The translations under genes and the position numbers were made by a program. From AP-15 sp035503615 (GTDB lineage Bacteria > Pseudomonadota > Alphaproteobacteria > ATCC43930 > CGMCC-115725), in NCBI GenBank assembly GCA_035503615.1, contig DATJTI010000068.1, positions 1 through 64,000 of the forward strand: 64,000 nt of DNA, read 5' to 3'. Shown here piece by piece: positions 43,402 through 52,342 of this stretch. How positions within the stretch are numbered: the stretch's first letter is position 1; every line of letters begins with the position of its first letter. The notes under the pieces are model-generated. The model searched no databases and was not told where the DNA came from. It saw only the letters and a program-made list of their open reading frames with translations.

Positions 43402-46284
43402 CTATGTTGTAAGGGAGAGTTCGCTAGGCGCCGGCGCTGCCACCGGGTTGCCCCTTGCCAGCACCGCTTCGAGGGCATTGCGGATCTCGGCAAGCTTGCC
43501 CGGATGGTCGACCTGATGGCCAAACAGGTTCTTGACGTAGAACACGTCCACGACCTTTTCGCCATAGGTCGAGATCTTGGCGCTCGAGACCTGCAGACTG
43601 AGCCGGGTCAATTCGCGGGTCAGCTCGAACAGCAGCCCCGGCCGGTCGCGACCGTTGACCTCGATCACGGTGTGCGAGGCACTCGCCTTGTTGTCGATCA
43701 GAACCCGTGGCGCCACGGTAAACACCTGGGTGCGGCTCGGAAAAGCGGGGCTGCGGGCGAGTTCGCGATGCGGCTTCAGATCGCCGGTCAGCACATTCTC
43801 GAACACGACCGACAGCCTGGCGAGCTTGTCCGGGCGGTCGAACGGTCCGCCGGCGAGGTCCTGGACCTGGAACGTATCGAGCGCCATCCCGTTCGACATC
43901 GTCATGATCCGGGCATCGACGATGTTGGCACCGCTGACCGCGAGCGCCCCCGCGATGCGCGAGAACAACCCGGCATGGTCGGCGGTATAGAGCGTGATCT
44001 CGGTGACCGAGCGGTCCCGATCGACCCGCTTTTCGACGGTCAGCGGGGCGCCGCTCGCCTCGGCCTCGCGCATCAGCCGGGCGTGCCGGGCATGGGTCTC
44101 GGCGTCAAACGAAAGCCAGTAGAACGGGTAGCCGCTTTTGGCAAAGGCGGCGAACTCGTCGGGACTGAAGTCGGGTAGCCGCTCACGCGCTGCATCGAGG
44201 GCCGCGGCGACTTGTGAATCGCGGGCTGCGGCGGTCAGCCCTCCCGACATCACCGCGAGCGCCTGATGATAAAGATCGCTCAGCAGTGCAGCTTTCCAGC
44301 CGTTCCACACATTGGGCCCGACCGCGCGGATGTCGGCGATGGTCAGCAGCAGCAGCAGCTTCAGCCGCTCCGGCGATTGCACCTGCGCCACAAAATCGGC
44401 GATCGTCTGCGGGTCGCCGATGTCGCGTTTGAAGGCGGTGCCGCTCATCAACAGGTGCCAGCGGACCAGCCAAGCGACCGTCTCGGTCTCCTCGGGTGAC
44501 AGGCCGAGCCGCGGCCCGAGCTTCGCTGCGATGCGCTCGCCGAGCACCGAATGGTCGCCGCCGCGACCCTTGGCGATGTCGTGCAGCAGCACCGCGATAT
44601 AGAGTGCGCGCCGCGACAGGATCGACCGGGCCAGCTCGGTGGCGAGCGGCAATTCGTCCGCGAACCGACCGGCCTCGATCCGGTGCAGGATGCCAATCGC
44701 AAACAGCGTGTGCTCGTCCACCGTGTAATGATGGTACATGTCATACTGCATCTGCGCGACGACACGGCCGAAATCGGGGATAAAGCGGCCAAACACGCCG
44801 GCTTCGTTCATGCGCCGCAGTGCGGTTTCCGGGTCCTTGGGCGAAGTCAGGATTTCGACAAACAGGCGGTTCGCCTCGGCATCTTCGCGCAGCCGCGCAT
44901 CGATCAGCCGCAGCGACCGGCTGGCGCGGCGCAATGCCCGCGGGTGAATGTCGAGCCCGCTCTGCTGCGCGACATGAAAGAGGCGGATCAGCGCCACCGG
45001 GTCGTTGGCAAAAAACTCCTCCGACGGGATCGTCAGCCGCTCGCCGTCGAGCGTGAATCCGTCGAGGCCGCGCCGGCCGATCCCCCAGCGGGCCCAGGCG
45101 AGCCGCCGCTTGCGCTGCTGATCGGCTTCGAGGATCGCACAGAAGATCCGGGTCAGGTCGCCGACCTCCTTGGCCACCAGGAAATAGTGCTTCATGAAGC
45201 GCTCGACCCCGCGGCTGCCCGCGTGATCGGTATAGCCCATGCGGCGGCCGATCTCGCCTTGCAGGTCAAAGGTCAGCCGTTCCTCGGCGCGGCCGGAGAG
45301 GTAGTGCAGATGGCAGCGCACGGTCCACAGAAAGCGCTGTGCGCGGGAAAAGCGCTGCGCCTCCTCGGCCGACAGCACGCCAAGTCCGACCAGGTCGCCG
45401 ACATCGGCGATGCGGTAGATGTACCTGGCAAGCCAGAACAGCGTGTGCAGATCCCGGAGCCCGCCTTTGCCTTCCTTGATGTTCGGCTCGAGCTGGTAGC
45501 GGCTGTCGCCGACGCGGCGATGGCGCTCGTCGCGCTCGGCCAGCTTGGCCTCGATGAACTGGGCGGCGCTGCCGCGCCGGATTTCGCTGTCAAAGCGCTT
45601 TTCGAGCTCGAAGAACAACCCCTCTTCGCCCCAGAGATAGCGCGCTTCGAGCAGGGCCGTGCGGATCGTCAGATCGGCATTGGCCTGGCGCAGGCATTCC
45701 TCGACCGAGCGTGTCGCGTGCCCGATCTTCAGCCGCAGATCCCACAGAATGTAGAGCAGCAGCTCGACCACCTGCTCGGTGTGCGGGGTCTGCTTGTACG
45801 GCAGCAGGAACAGGAGATCGAGATCGGAGGAGGGGGCCATCTCGCCACGGCCATAGCCGCCGACCGCGACCAGCGCCAGGCGCTCGCCCGAGGTCGGATT
45901 GGCCAGCGGGTAGATTTCTGCGGTGACCACATCGAACAGTGCGCGGATCAGCTGATCCATCAGAAAGCACTGCTCGTGCACCACCGCGGTGCCGTCGCCG
46001 GCGATCTCGAACCGGCGCCGGATCTCGGCGCGGCCGGCAGCGAGCGCCGCTTTCAGCGGGCCGACCAGCGGCGCGCGATCGAGGCTCGGGGCGGCGAGCG
46101 TGCGGGCTGCCGCCGAGAGCTCTTCGGCGACGCGGCGGCGGTCGATGATCTCGCGCTGCCGGGTGATCGTCGGCATCGCCCTGCGTTTCGCAGCAGCGCC
46201 TTGCGCGGCGCCCCGAGGCTTTGTGCCGACCCGACCGAGAGCGGCGGCCGAGCGCGAGAGCGAAGGGCGAAGACCGAGATTCAT
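43402..46284 (-). CDS. glnD: Bifunctional PII uridylyltransferase / uridylyl-removing enzyme
   Basis: GlnD senses glutamine and modifies PII proteins. This 960-residue protein has the nucleotidyltransferase motif VAVGGYGRGEMAPSSDLDLLFLLP, a GlnE-like helical region, the HD domain (LLHDIAKGRGGDHS) and two ACT domains at the end (VTEITLYTADHAGLFSRIAGALAVSGANI and IEVNGRDRPGLLFELTRELTRLS). The ATG at 46284 is preceded by GGAG eight bases upstream; an internal ATG at 46176 is an alternative. The first roughly 36 residues are basic and low-complexity. Confidence 0.97.
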   Translation of the reverse strand: MNLGLRPSLSRSAAALGRVGTKPRGAAQGAAAKRRAMPTITRQREIIDRRRVAEELSAAARTLAAPSLDRAPLVGPLKAALAAGRAEIRRRFEIAGDGTAVVHEQCFLMDQLIRALFDVVTAEIYPLANPTSGERLALVAVGGYGRGEMAPSSDLDLLFLLPYKQTPHTEQVVELLLYILWDLRLKIGHATRSVEECLRQANADLTIRTALLEARYLWGEEGLFFELEKRFDSEIRRGSAAQFIEAKLAERDERHRRVGDSRYQLEPNIKEGKGGLRDLHTLFWLARYIYRIADVGDLVGLGVLSAEEAQRFSRAQRFLWTVRCHLHYLSGRAEERLTFDLQGEIGRRMGYTDHAGSRGVERFMKHYFLVAKEVGDLTRIFCAILEADQQRKRRLAWARWGIGRRGLDGFTLDGERLTIPSEEFFANDPVALIRLFHVAQQSGLDIHPRALRRASRSLRLIDARLREDAEANRLFVEILTSPKDPETALRRMNEAGVFGRFIPDFGRVVAQMQYDMYHHYTVDEHTLFAIGILHRIEAGRFADELPLATELARSILSRRALYIAVLLHDIAKGRGGDHSVLGERIAAKLGPRLGLSPEETETVAWLVRWHLLMSGTAFKRDIGDPQTIADFVAQVQSPERLKLLLLLTIADIRAVGPNVWNGWKAALLSDLYHQALAVMSGGLTAAARDSQVAAALDAARERLPDFSPDEFAAFAKSGYPFYWLSFDAETHARHARLMREAEASGAPLTVEKRVDRDRSVTEITLYTADHAGLFSRIAGALAVSGANIVDARIMTMSNGMALDTFQVQDLAGGPFDRPDKLARLSVVFENVLTGDLKPHRELARSPAFPSRTQVFTVAPRVLIDNKASASHTVIEVNGRDRPGLLFELTRELTRLSLQVSSAKISTYGEKVVDVFYVKNLFGHQVDHPGKLAEIRNALEAVLARGNPVAAPAPSELSLTT

Positions 46285-46303
46285 CGGCCGGCTCCAGTCA
46301 TCT

Positions 46304-46375
46304 GGTCATAATCGGCCATCTGCCCATAATCGGCGATCCGGCCGCAATCCGCCATCCGGCCGCAATCGGCCCTCG
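46304..46375. repeat. Four 18-bp tandem repeats between glnD and an SDR gene
   Basis: Units at 46304-46321, 46322-46339, 46340-46357 and 46358-46375 share the pattern GNCCNNAATCNGCCATCN. They fill almost the whole 93-base gap between the glnD ATG and the SDR stop on the same strand. Confidence 0.8.
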
Positions 46376-46377
46376 GG

Positions 46378-47136
46378 TCACAAGTGGCGCCCGGCATCGA
46401 CGGTGACGATCGACCCGGTCGTATGGGTCAGATGGGTGATGCAGGCCATCACGGCCAGCGCCACATCGTGCGCCTCGATCGCGCGTTTCAGCGGCGCCGC
46501 CGCGGCGGCCGCAGCCATCATCTCCTCGGTGCGGCCCGGGACGAAGCCGGTATGCACCATGCCGGGTGCGACGATCACGACGCGGATCTCGGGGGCGAGT
46601 ACCCGCGCCAAGGCCATGCTCATCGTGTTGAGCGCGGCCTTCGAGGCGCCGTAGATGATCGAACTGCCGGTACCGTGCTGCGCTGCACCCGAAGAAATGT
46701 TGACGATGACCGCGTCGCCCGACCGGCGCAGCAGCGGCGCGAAGGCGCGGATCGTCGCGAACGGGCCGCGCACATTGGCGGTCAGAACCGCGTCGATCAG
46801 CGCGTCGTCGAGCGCTTCGAGATCATGGTGCGGCACCATCCGGGTGAAGCCGGCGGAATTGACCAGGATGTCGGCGCGGCCGAACCCGTCCTCGACCGCC
46901 GCTGCAGCCTGGCGGATCCGGGCGGTGTCCTCGAGCGGCAGATGCATCGCCCGGTGGCCGGCGCCGGGAAGCTCGGCGATCAGTGCGGCGGCGCGATCGG
47001 CGCCCTTGTTGTAGCCGACCACGACGCGTGCCCCGGCCGCTGCCAAGAGCCGCACGCTCGCCGCCCCGATACCGCTCGATCCGCCGGTCACCACCGCAAC
47101 CTTGCCGCCGAGTGGCGCACCGCCGTCTGGTGCCAT
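46378..47136 (-). CDS. SDR family NAD(P)-dependent oxidoreductase
   Basis: This 252-residue short-chain dehydrogenase has cofactor motif VVTGGSSGIGAASVRLLAAAGARVVVGYN, the NSAG motif (LVNSAGFTR), a catalytic Ser around ISSGAAQHG and YGASK (catalytic Tyr and Lys). The N-terminus aligns as SDR from residue 10. The substrate is unknown. It follows glnD-side repeats downstream and has 249 bases, including repeats, upstream before the CmcJ-type gene. Both are on the same strand. Confidence 0.9.
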   Translation of the reverse strand: MAPDGGAPLGGKVAVVTGGSSGIGAASVRLLAAAGARVVVGYNKGADRAAALIAELPGAGHRAMHLPLEDTARIRQAAAAVEDGFGRADILVNSAGFTRMVPHHDLEALDDALIDAVLTANVRGPFATIRAFAPLLRRSGDAVIVNISSGAAQHGTGSSIIYGASKAALNTMSMALARVLAPEIRVVIVAPGMVHTGFVPGRTEEMMAAAAAAAPLKRAIEAHDVALAVMACITHLTHTTGSIVTVDAGRHL

Positions 47137-47335
47137 GTCCCGTCTTCCTTCCAGGTTCCGCCGCTGCGTCCGTCATGCGGAATGGGGGATGCTACCAGAG
47201 GGCGCGGCACCGATGCTTGCAAATCTGCGCGATGGGCAGGCCGGGACAGCGGCTGCCGTCGTGCGGTGGCAATCCGACGGCCCGGTTTCCCGGCGCGCAG
47301 CTCCGCAGACGGCGAACGGCCCGGCGGGGTGGGCC

Positions 47336-47380
47336 GGGCCGCGCCAAATGGGACCGTTCCAAATAGGGCCGCGCCAAATG
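47336..47380. repeat. Three 15-bp tandem repeats after the CmcJ-type gene
   Basis: Units at 47336-47350 and 47366-47380 are identical (GGGCCGCGCCAAATG). The middle unit 47351-47365 (GGACCGTTCCAAATA) is diverged. They lie six bases past the CmcJ-type stop. Confidence 0.8.
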
Positions 47381-47385
47381 CGGCG

Positions 47386-48216
47386 TCAGTTGGGATGGAA
47401 GACGAGGGTGCGCAATTCGATGCTTTCGCGCGGGAACGCATCGGGTGGGGTGGTCGGATCGGTGAACGAGGTGTGCGGCATGAAGCGTGCGCGCCCATCG
47501 GTCTTGGTGTCGGCGATCTTTAGGAGCAGCGCCTCCTCGCGCCGCATCTGCGGCACGTAATACCATTCGTGCTGCGGGTTCCATTTGACCGAATAGGTCT
47601 CGCCAACCCGCTCCCGGTAGACGAGATCGGACGGCACGAGGTCGGCGAAATCGACCGTGCGCGCATCGCACACCGCGAGCGGCGCATCCTGCAGCGGCCC
47701 GCGGATCGGTCGCCACAGGTTGATCACCTGGACCCGGCCTTTCAGCAGCTCCTCGGCGTCGTTGGGCAGCAGGTCGCGCACCCGCTGCGGGCCGGAGCGG
47801 GAGGTGTGGTCGACATGGACACGGGTTGCCGGCTGGCGCGGACCGCCGGCGGCACGGTCGGCCTGCCCCGGCACGCGGCGGCGCTGCAGATGGTCGAAGA
47901 TAAAGACGCGGCTGGCCCCGGTCTGCTCGGCGATAAAGCGCTCGGCTTCCGGGTAATAGACGCGGCGCACCTCGTCATCGTCCCAGAAGTCGTGCACCGC
48001 GCTGTGCTGCTCGACGAGCGCAAATCCCTGTCGATCGAGCGCGATCTCCGACTGGATCGGGCGCATGCTGTGGATGCGCACCTGGTGCGGCTCGGGCCTC
48101 ATGTTCGAGCGCTCGCCCGGGCCCGTCTCATAGGCGTAATAGCGCGGGCGCTCGGCCATCGGCGCCAGGTAGTTGAGCTCGCCTTCGACAAACGGCAGCT
48201 CGGCGGGACTGGTCAT
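47386..48216 (-). CDS. CmcJ/NvfI family oxidoreductase
   Basis: This 276-residue protein shows the family run WDDDEVRRVYYPEAERFIAEQTGASRVFIFDHLQRRR, then RVHVDHTS and VQVINLWRPIRGPLQDAPLAVCDARTVDFADLVPSDLVY. Members include non-heme Fe/2-oxoglutarate-like hydroxylases and methoxylation helpers of secondary metabolism (CmcJ of cephamycin), as well as many uncharacterised proteins. HVDH could provide metal ligands. The first ATG (48222) is too close to GGAGA; ATG at 48216 has better spacing. Substrate unknown. Confidence 0.85.
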   Translation of the reverse strand: MTSPAELPFVEGELNYLAPMAERPRYYAYETGPGERSNMRPEPHQVRIHSMRPIQSEIALDRQGFALVEQHSAVHDFWDDDEVRRVYYPEAERFIAEQTGASRVFIFDHLQRRRVPGQADRAAGGPRQPATRVHVDHTSRSGPQRVRDLLPNDAEELLKGRVQVINLWRPIRGPLQDAPLAVCDARTVDFADLVPSDLVYRERVGETYSVKWNPQHEWYYVPQMRREEALLLKIADTKTDGRARFMPHTSFTDPTTPPDAFPRESIELRTLVFHPN

Positions 48217-48222
48217 CCTCAT

Positions 48223-48537
48223 TCTCCTTGATCACGACAGCGGGACGCCGGCGCAGCGCAACGATGGCGGAAGGACCGCCATCCGGGAGAGCGCTCGAAA
48301 CTCATCCGAGATGCCGAACGGCACGACGCAGAAGGGCACGACGCAGAAGGGCGGCCGCTTGCGGGCGTCGCCCCGTCTCGTGCCCGGCATGTCATGGCAC
48401 CGCCATCATATGAGTCTCGCTAACCCGGTCATCGTTGCCAGTGGAGCGTTGCTGGCGCTCTTGCGCTTAATTGATCGCGCCCGCATCTCTAGGCAAACGA
48501 GAGTTTCTCAGCCGCGGCTTAGATTTCCTCATTCGAG
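48223..48537. other. Divergent gap between the CmcJ-type and LysR genes, with a duplicated 15-mer
   Basis: This 315-base region holds two perfect tandem copies of GGCACGACGCAGAAG (48320-48334 and 48335-48349). It must contain promoters for both flanking genes, and LysR regulators usually bind such gaps. I did not find a convincing gene or a clear LysR box. Confidence 0.6.
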
Positions 48538-49461
48538 ATGAGCCATCACCTGCCCCCGCTCGGGGCGCTGCGGGCGTTCGAGGCGGCGGCGCGGCATCTG
48601 AGCTTCAGCAAGGCGGCCGAGGAATTGTTCGTCACCCCGGCGGCGATCAGCCATCAGATCCACGCGCTCGAGCAGGATCTCGGCGTCAGGCTGTTTCAGC
48701 GGCTCAATCGCGCAGTCATGTTGACATCCTCGGCGCGGGTGTTGCTGCCGGGGCTGTCGGAAGGCTTTGCTGCGATCGAGGCCGCGGTCAGACGGCTGCG
48801 GGCGCATAACGACACCGGCACGCTGACCGTCACGGCCTCGCCATCCTTTGCCGCGAAGTGGCTGGTGCTGCGGCTGCACCGGTTTCAGGCGCGTGCCAAC
48901 GAGGTCGATGTACGGATTTCCGCGACCGACGAGGTCATCGATCTGAGCAAGGGTGATTTCGACCTGGCAATCCGCTACGGCACCGGGCATTACCCGGGGC
49001 TCGAGGTCGAGCGGCTCTTCACCAACGAGGTGTTTCCGGCGTGCAGCCCGCAGCTCCTGGTTGCCGGTCCGCCGCTGCGGATCCCCGACGATCTGCGTCA
49101 CCATGCGCTGATCCACGATCAGGCGGTCGAGCGCGACCCGTTGGTGCCGACCTGGCCGATGTGGCTCAAGGCGGCCGGGGTCAAGGATATCGCGGCGACC
49201 ACCGGGCTCAGCTTCAACAACATGCATCTGGCGCTCGACGCGGCGATCGCCGGCCATGGCGTGGTGCTGGCCTACAGCACGATCGCCGCTGCCGATCTCG
49301 CCGCCGGGCGGCTGGTGCGGCTGTTCTCGCTGTCGCTGCCGGACCAGTTCGCCTATTACATCGTCAACGTGCCGGGGGCACTCGAACGGCCCAAGGTGCG
49401 CGCGTTTCGCGATTGGCTGCGCGAGGAGGCGGACCGGCAGCCCGAGCCGGTTCCTGTCTAG
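48538..49461 (+). CDS. LysR family transcriptional regulator (GcvA-like)
   Basis: This 307-residue regulator has the N-terminal helix-turn-helix LPPLGALRAFEAAARHLSFSKAAEELFVTPAAISHQIHALEQDLGVRLFQRLNR, with the GcvA-subgroup wording. The effector-binding domain starts at about residue 92 (GTLTVTASPSFAAKWLVLRLHRF). It is divergent from the CmcJ-type gene, so that gene is a plausible target. The stop overlaps the stop of the convergent PEP-CTERM gene. Confidence 0.93.
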   Translation: MSHHLPPLGALRAFEAAARHLSFSKAAEELFVTPAAISHQIHALEQDLGVRLFQRLNRAVMLTSSARVLLPGLSEGFAAIEAAVRRLRAHNDTGTLTVTASPSFAAKWLVLRLHRFQARANEVDVRISATDEVIDLSKGDFDLAIRYGTGHYPGLEVERLFTNEVFPACSPQLLVAGPPLRIPDDLRHHALIHDQAVERDPLVPTWPMWLKAAGVKDIAATTGLSFNNMHLALDAAIAGHGVVLAYSTIAAADLAAGRLVRLFSLSLPDQFAYYIVNVPGALERPKVRAFRDWLREEADRQPEPVPV

Positions 49462-50135
49462 GCCGCCGCCAGGCGGCGACGCCCGGTGATGGTGCGCCAC
49501 CAGCCGAGCCCGGCCAAGGCCAGCAGAGCCGAGCCGAGCAGTGCCAGCGATCCGGGCTCGGGCGTGTCGATGATCCCGGCGTCGATGCTGCTGAGGCTGT
49601 TCGCTCCAGCGCTGACGGTGACGATTTCGGTCAGCGAGTAGGGGCTGGCGATCGGCGGCACCGCGACGGTGGCCGACTGGTTGTCGAGCAACCCGGCGCT
49701 GAGCAGGCTGGCGGTACCGAATGGTATGTCCGAAGCATCGAAATAGGTGTTCATCGTTGCTTGACTGTTCTTGTAGACGCCGCTGATGTCGCTCACGAAC
49801 TCCCTGATCTCGTTGGTCGAGGTGAAGCCCGTCTCGCTCAGCGACACGGTCAGCGTCCCGCCTGTGGTGCCGGTCGTCAGATCGAGCGAGGTCAGATCGA
49901 GGATCGGCTGGGACAGCAGCCCGACCGCGGGATAGCCGGTGCCGACATCGATGCTGGCGGTGAAATTGCCGATCGCACCGCTGTAGGAGGCGATGCCGGG
50001 GGTCGCCAGATCATTGACCGAGGCGGTGTTGACGCCGTCGGTCGCGGTCAGAAAGATTTCCGCGCGAGCCTGCGATGCGTAACCCGCCGCGACGGCCAAT
50101 GCGACGACGGTCAGCGACGTGCGCAGAGTGTTCAT
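49458..50135 (-). CDS. PEP-CTERM sorting-domain protein
   Basis: This 225-residue exported protein has a signal peptide (MNTLRTSLTVVALAVAAGYASQARA), a Ser/Thr/Gly-rich low-complexity mature part, and the C-terminal signal DTPEPGSLALLGSALLALAGLGWWRTITGRRR. This is the PEP motif, a transmembrane helix and a basic tail. Such proteins are processed by exosortases and are linked to exopolysaccharide-related surface sorting. No exosortase gene is in this window. The start ATG at 50135 has GAGAGGATC upstream. Confidence 0.9.
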   Translation of the reverse strand: MNTLRTSLTVVALAVAAGYASQARAEIFLTATDGVNTASVNDLATPGIASYSGAIGNFTASIDVGTGYPAVGLLSQPILDLTSLDLTTGTTGGTLTVSLSETGFTSTNEIREFVSDISGVYKNSQATMNTYFDASDIPFGTASLLSAGLLDNQSATVAVPPIASPYSLTEIVTVSAGANSLSSIDAGIIDTPEPGSLALLGSALLALAGLGWWRTITGRRRLAAA

Positions 50136-50440
50136 GGTCCCGATCCTCTCGATCAACCCAGATACTTCAGCGATCAACTCAGCTGCTTCAGCCGAAATCC
50201 GCTACGGCCTCCGTGTTAGTATTTACAGAGTTGCGAAAAATTTCTCAATAAAATTCATCGTTAACGCGTAATACTTTTGGTTAATTTAACTATATTGTGA
50301 TTTTGTTCGGCAGATTCCGACCGCTTTGGCCCGGCGATCCAATGCGGTGCCCGCCGGCACGGCGCTGATCGTCACTTTCGGCTTCTCCTGCGGCCTTGGG
50401 TTCAATAGTGTCGCCGCCGCATCACCTCAGGGGGGAAGCC
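50136..50440. other. AT-rich divergent promoter region
   Basis: This 305-base gap lies between the PEP-CTERM gene and the CHRD gene. About 50216-50310 is strikingly AT-rich for this genome (runs such as AATTTAACTATATTG). It probably contains promoters for both, but I could not define clean -35/-10 pairs. No gene is supported. Confidence 0.5.
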
Positions 50441-50872
50441 ATGCACCATCCGCGATTCATCATTATCGCAGCTTTTGCCGTGCTGATGGTCTCGGCCACT
50501 GGGCACGCCGCGACGCGGGTCTTCAAGGCGACTCTCAACGGTTCCAGCGAGGTGCCGCCAACCACCAGCACTGCGACCGGCACGGCAACCGCCAGCCTCG
50601 ATACGGCAACCCGCCGGCTGAGCTGGGAGGTGACTTATTCGGGGCTTACCGGCCCCGCCAAAGCCGCCCATATCCACGGTCCCGCCGCGCCCGGCAGAAA
50701 CGCCCCGGTCGCCGTCCCGCTCACCGGCAGCCTCGCCAGCCCGATCAAGGGCTCCGCCGTGCTGACCGCGGCCCAGGTGGCGAGCCTCGAGGCCGGCGAC
50801 GACTACATCAACATTCATACCGCGAAGAATCCGGGCGGCGAAATCCGCGGCCAACTGATGCCGGCGCCGTAG
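50441..50872 (+). CDS. CHRD-domain secreted protein
   Basis: This 143-residue protein has a signal peptide (MHHPRFIIIAAFAVLMVSATGHA) and one CHRD domain: FKATLNGSSEVPPTTSTATGTATASLDTATRRLSWEVTYSGLTGPAKAAHIHGPAAPGRNAP, ending INIHTAKNPGGEIRGQLMP. CHRD domains were defined in chordin. In bacteria they are secreted with no settled function. The start is supported by AGGGGGGA upstream. Confidence 0.92.
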   Translation: MHHPRFIIIAAFAVLMVSATGHAATRVFKATLNGSSEVPPTTSTATGTATASLDTATRRLSWEVTYSGLTGPAKAAHIHGPAAPGRNAPVAVPLTGSLASPIKGSAVLTAAQVASLEAGDDYINIHTAKNPGGEIRGQLMPAP

Positions 50873-50891
50873 CGGCGTCCGGATCGCCGCT
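50871..50891 (+). terminator. Hairpin at the end of the CHRD gene
   Basis: Perfect 7-bp stem AGCGGCG / CGCCGCT with the loop TCCGGAT, starting inside the stop codon. It has no U run, so it is only a candidate terminator. Confidence 0.45.
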
Positions 50892-51189
50892 GCCTCCTCG
50901 CCCGCGGCAATCGATCGCATCGCCGTCGCCAGCGGGCCGCACGCTCTCCGGGCGCGTGATCTCCTGGGCTGATTGGCCCCGCCTGTTGCGGCGCCGGGGC
51001 CGGAGGCGACGCCCAGCCGCGCGATTTCGCCGCGGCGGTGTGCATTTTGGTCCGGCGCCAAGTCCGGAACTTCCGAACCCTGCCAGAGTTTGTTCTCGGA
51101 TTATCGTGAATGGAGCCTCGTTTTGGGGAAAACCGGCTCCCGATGGCCGAACCGGACCGACCACAACAATCGAGCGAGGGCTTTGGCAG
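50873..51189. other. Gene-free stretch before the glycosyltransferase
   Basis: This 317-base interval shows no convincing coding frame. Apart from the hairpin overlapping its left end, I see no repeats or clear promoter in it. Confidence 0.5.
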
Positions 51190-52317
51190 ATGAGGATCGC
51201 GCAGGTTGCGCCGTTATATGAGAGCTGCCCACCGCAACTTTACGGTGGAACCGAGCGAGTCGTCTCGCATCTGACCGAAGAGCTGGTGCGCCAGGGGCAT
51301 GAGGTGACCTTGTTCGCGAGCGGCGATTCGCAAACCGCAGCGGTGCTGCAATCTCCTTGCGCCAGAGCGCTGCGCCTCGATCCCGATTGCCGCGACCCGA
51401 TTTTCTACCATCTGATCCTGATGAACCGGGTGGCGCAATGCGCCGACCAGTTCGACATCGTCCACTTCCACGCCGATTTTCTGCAATTTCCGCTGTTCGC
51501 ACCACGCTGGCACAAGACGGTGACGACTTTGCACGGCCGGCTCGACCTGCCGGACCTGCCGCCGCTGATGCGCGAATTCACGATGATGCCGCTGGTGTCG
51601 ATCTCCGAGGCACAGCGCGCGCCGGTGCCATGGGCCAACTGGTATGGCACGGTGCAGCACGGGCTGCCGCCCGGGCTCTACTCGCCCGGCCGCGGTGCCG
51701 GTGGCTATCTTGCCTTCATCGGCCGAATCAGCCCCGAAAAGCGGCCCGACCTGGCGATCGAGATCGCCCGCCGCGCCGGGCTGCCGCTGGTGATTGCGGC
51801 CAAGGTCGACAAGGTCGACCGCGACTATTACAAGGAACGGATCGTCCCGCTGCTCGCCGACCCGTTGATCGAGTTCATCGGCGAGATCGGCGATGCAGAA
51901 AAGGGCGCTTTCCTTGGCGACGCCGCGGCGTTGCTGTTTCCGATCGATTGGCCGGAGCCGTTTGGACTGGCAATGATAGAGGCGATGGCCAACGGCACAC
52001 CGGTGATCGCCTTTCGGCGCGGCTCGGTGCCTGAAATCGTCGACCCCGGCCTCACCGGGTTTGTCGTCGAGACCGTCGACGAGGCGGTCGCCGCGATCCC
52101 GCGCGCGCGGGCTCTCGATCGCCAGGCGATCCGGCGCCGCTTCGACGAGCGCTTCACGGTGGAGCGGATGGCACACGACTACCTGGCACTCTACGCCGAG
52201 GTGTTGCGGCGCGGCCCCGGCGCCGAACCCAGGGCCGGCGAACCCAGGGCCGGCGAACCCAGGGGCACCGAACCGGGGGCGACGGGCGTCCGCGCGGCGA
52301 CCGCGCAAAACGGCTGA
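51190..52317 (+). CDS. Family 4 glycosyltransferase
   Basis: This 375-residue GT-B enzyme starts MRIAQVAPLYESCPPQLYGGTERVVSHLTEELVRQGHEVTLFASGDS, the nucleotide-sugar glycosyltransferase N-domain. The C-domain has YLAFIGRISPEKRPDLAIEIARRAGLPL and the EX7E-like motif in PEPFGLAMIEAMANGTPVIAFRRGSVPEIV. The last about 25 residues are a repeat-encoded tail (AEPRAGEPRAGEPRGTEP). It lies 25 bases upstream of the debranching-type enzyme. This pairing is common in bacteria, but its product is not settled. Confidence 0.9.
   Translation: MRIAQVAPLYESCPPQLYGGTERVVSHLTEELVRQGHEVTLFASGDSQTAAVLQSPCARALRLDPDCRDPIFYHLILMNRVAQCADQFDIVHFHADFLQFPLFAPRWHKTVTTLHGRLDLPDLPPLMREFTMMPLVSISEAQRAPVPWANWYGTVQHGLPPGLYSPGRGAGGYLAFIGRISPEKRPDLAIEIARRAGLPLVIAAKVDKVDRDYYKERIVPLLADPLIEFIGEIGDAEKGAFLGDAAALLFPIDWPEPFGLAMIEAMANGTPVIAFRRGSVPEIVDPGLTGFVVETVDEAVAAIPRARALDRQAIRRRFDERFTVERMAHDYLALYAEVLRRGPGAEPRAGEPRAGEPRGTEPGATGVRAATAQNG
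52225..52269 (+). repeat. Three 15-bp tandem repeats in the glycosyltransferase C-terminus
   Basis: Units GAACCCAGGGCCGGC occur at 52225-52239 and 52240-52254 (identical). A diverged copy occupies 52255-52269, encoding EPRAG, EPRAG, EPRGT. Confidence 0.8.
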
Positions 52318-52342
52318 ACACCGCCGCAGCACTCGCCTCGCG

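Noticed and set aside
46304..46375. Tandem repeats as a CRISPR array
   Set aside because: Repeat units are adjacent without spacers and only 15-18 bp long.
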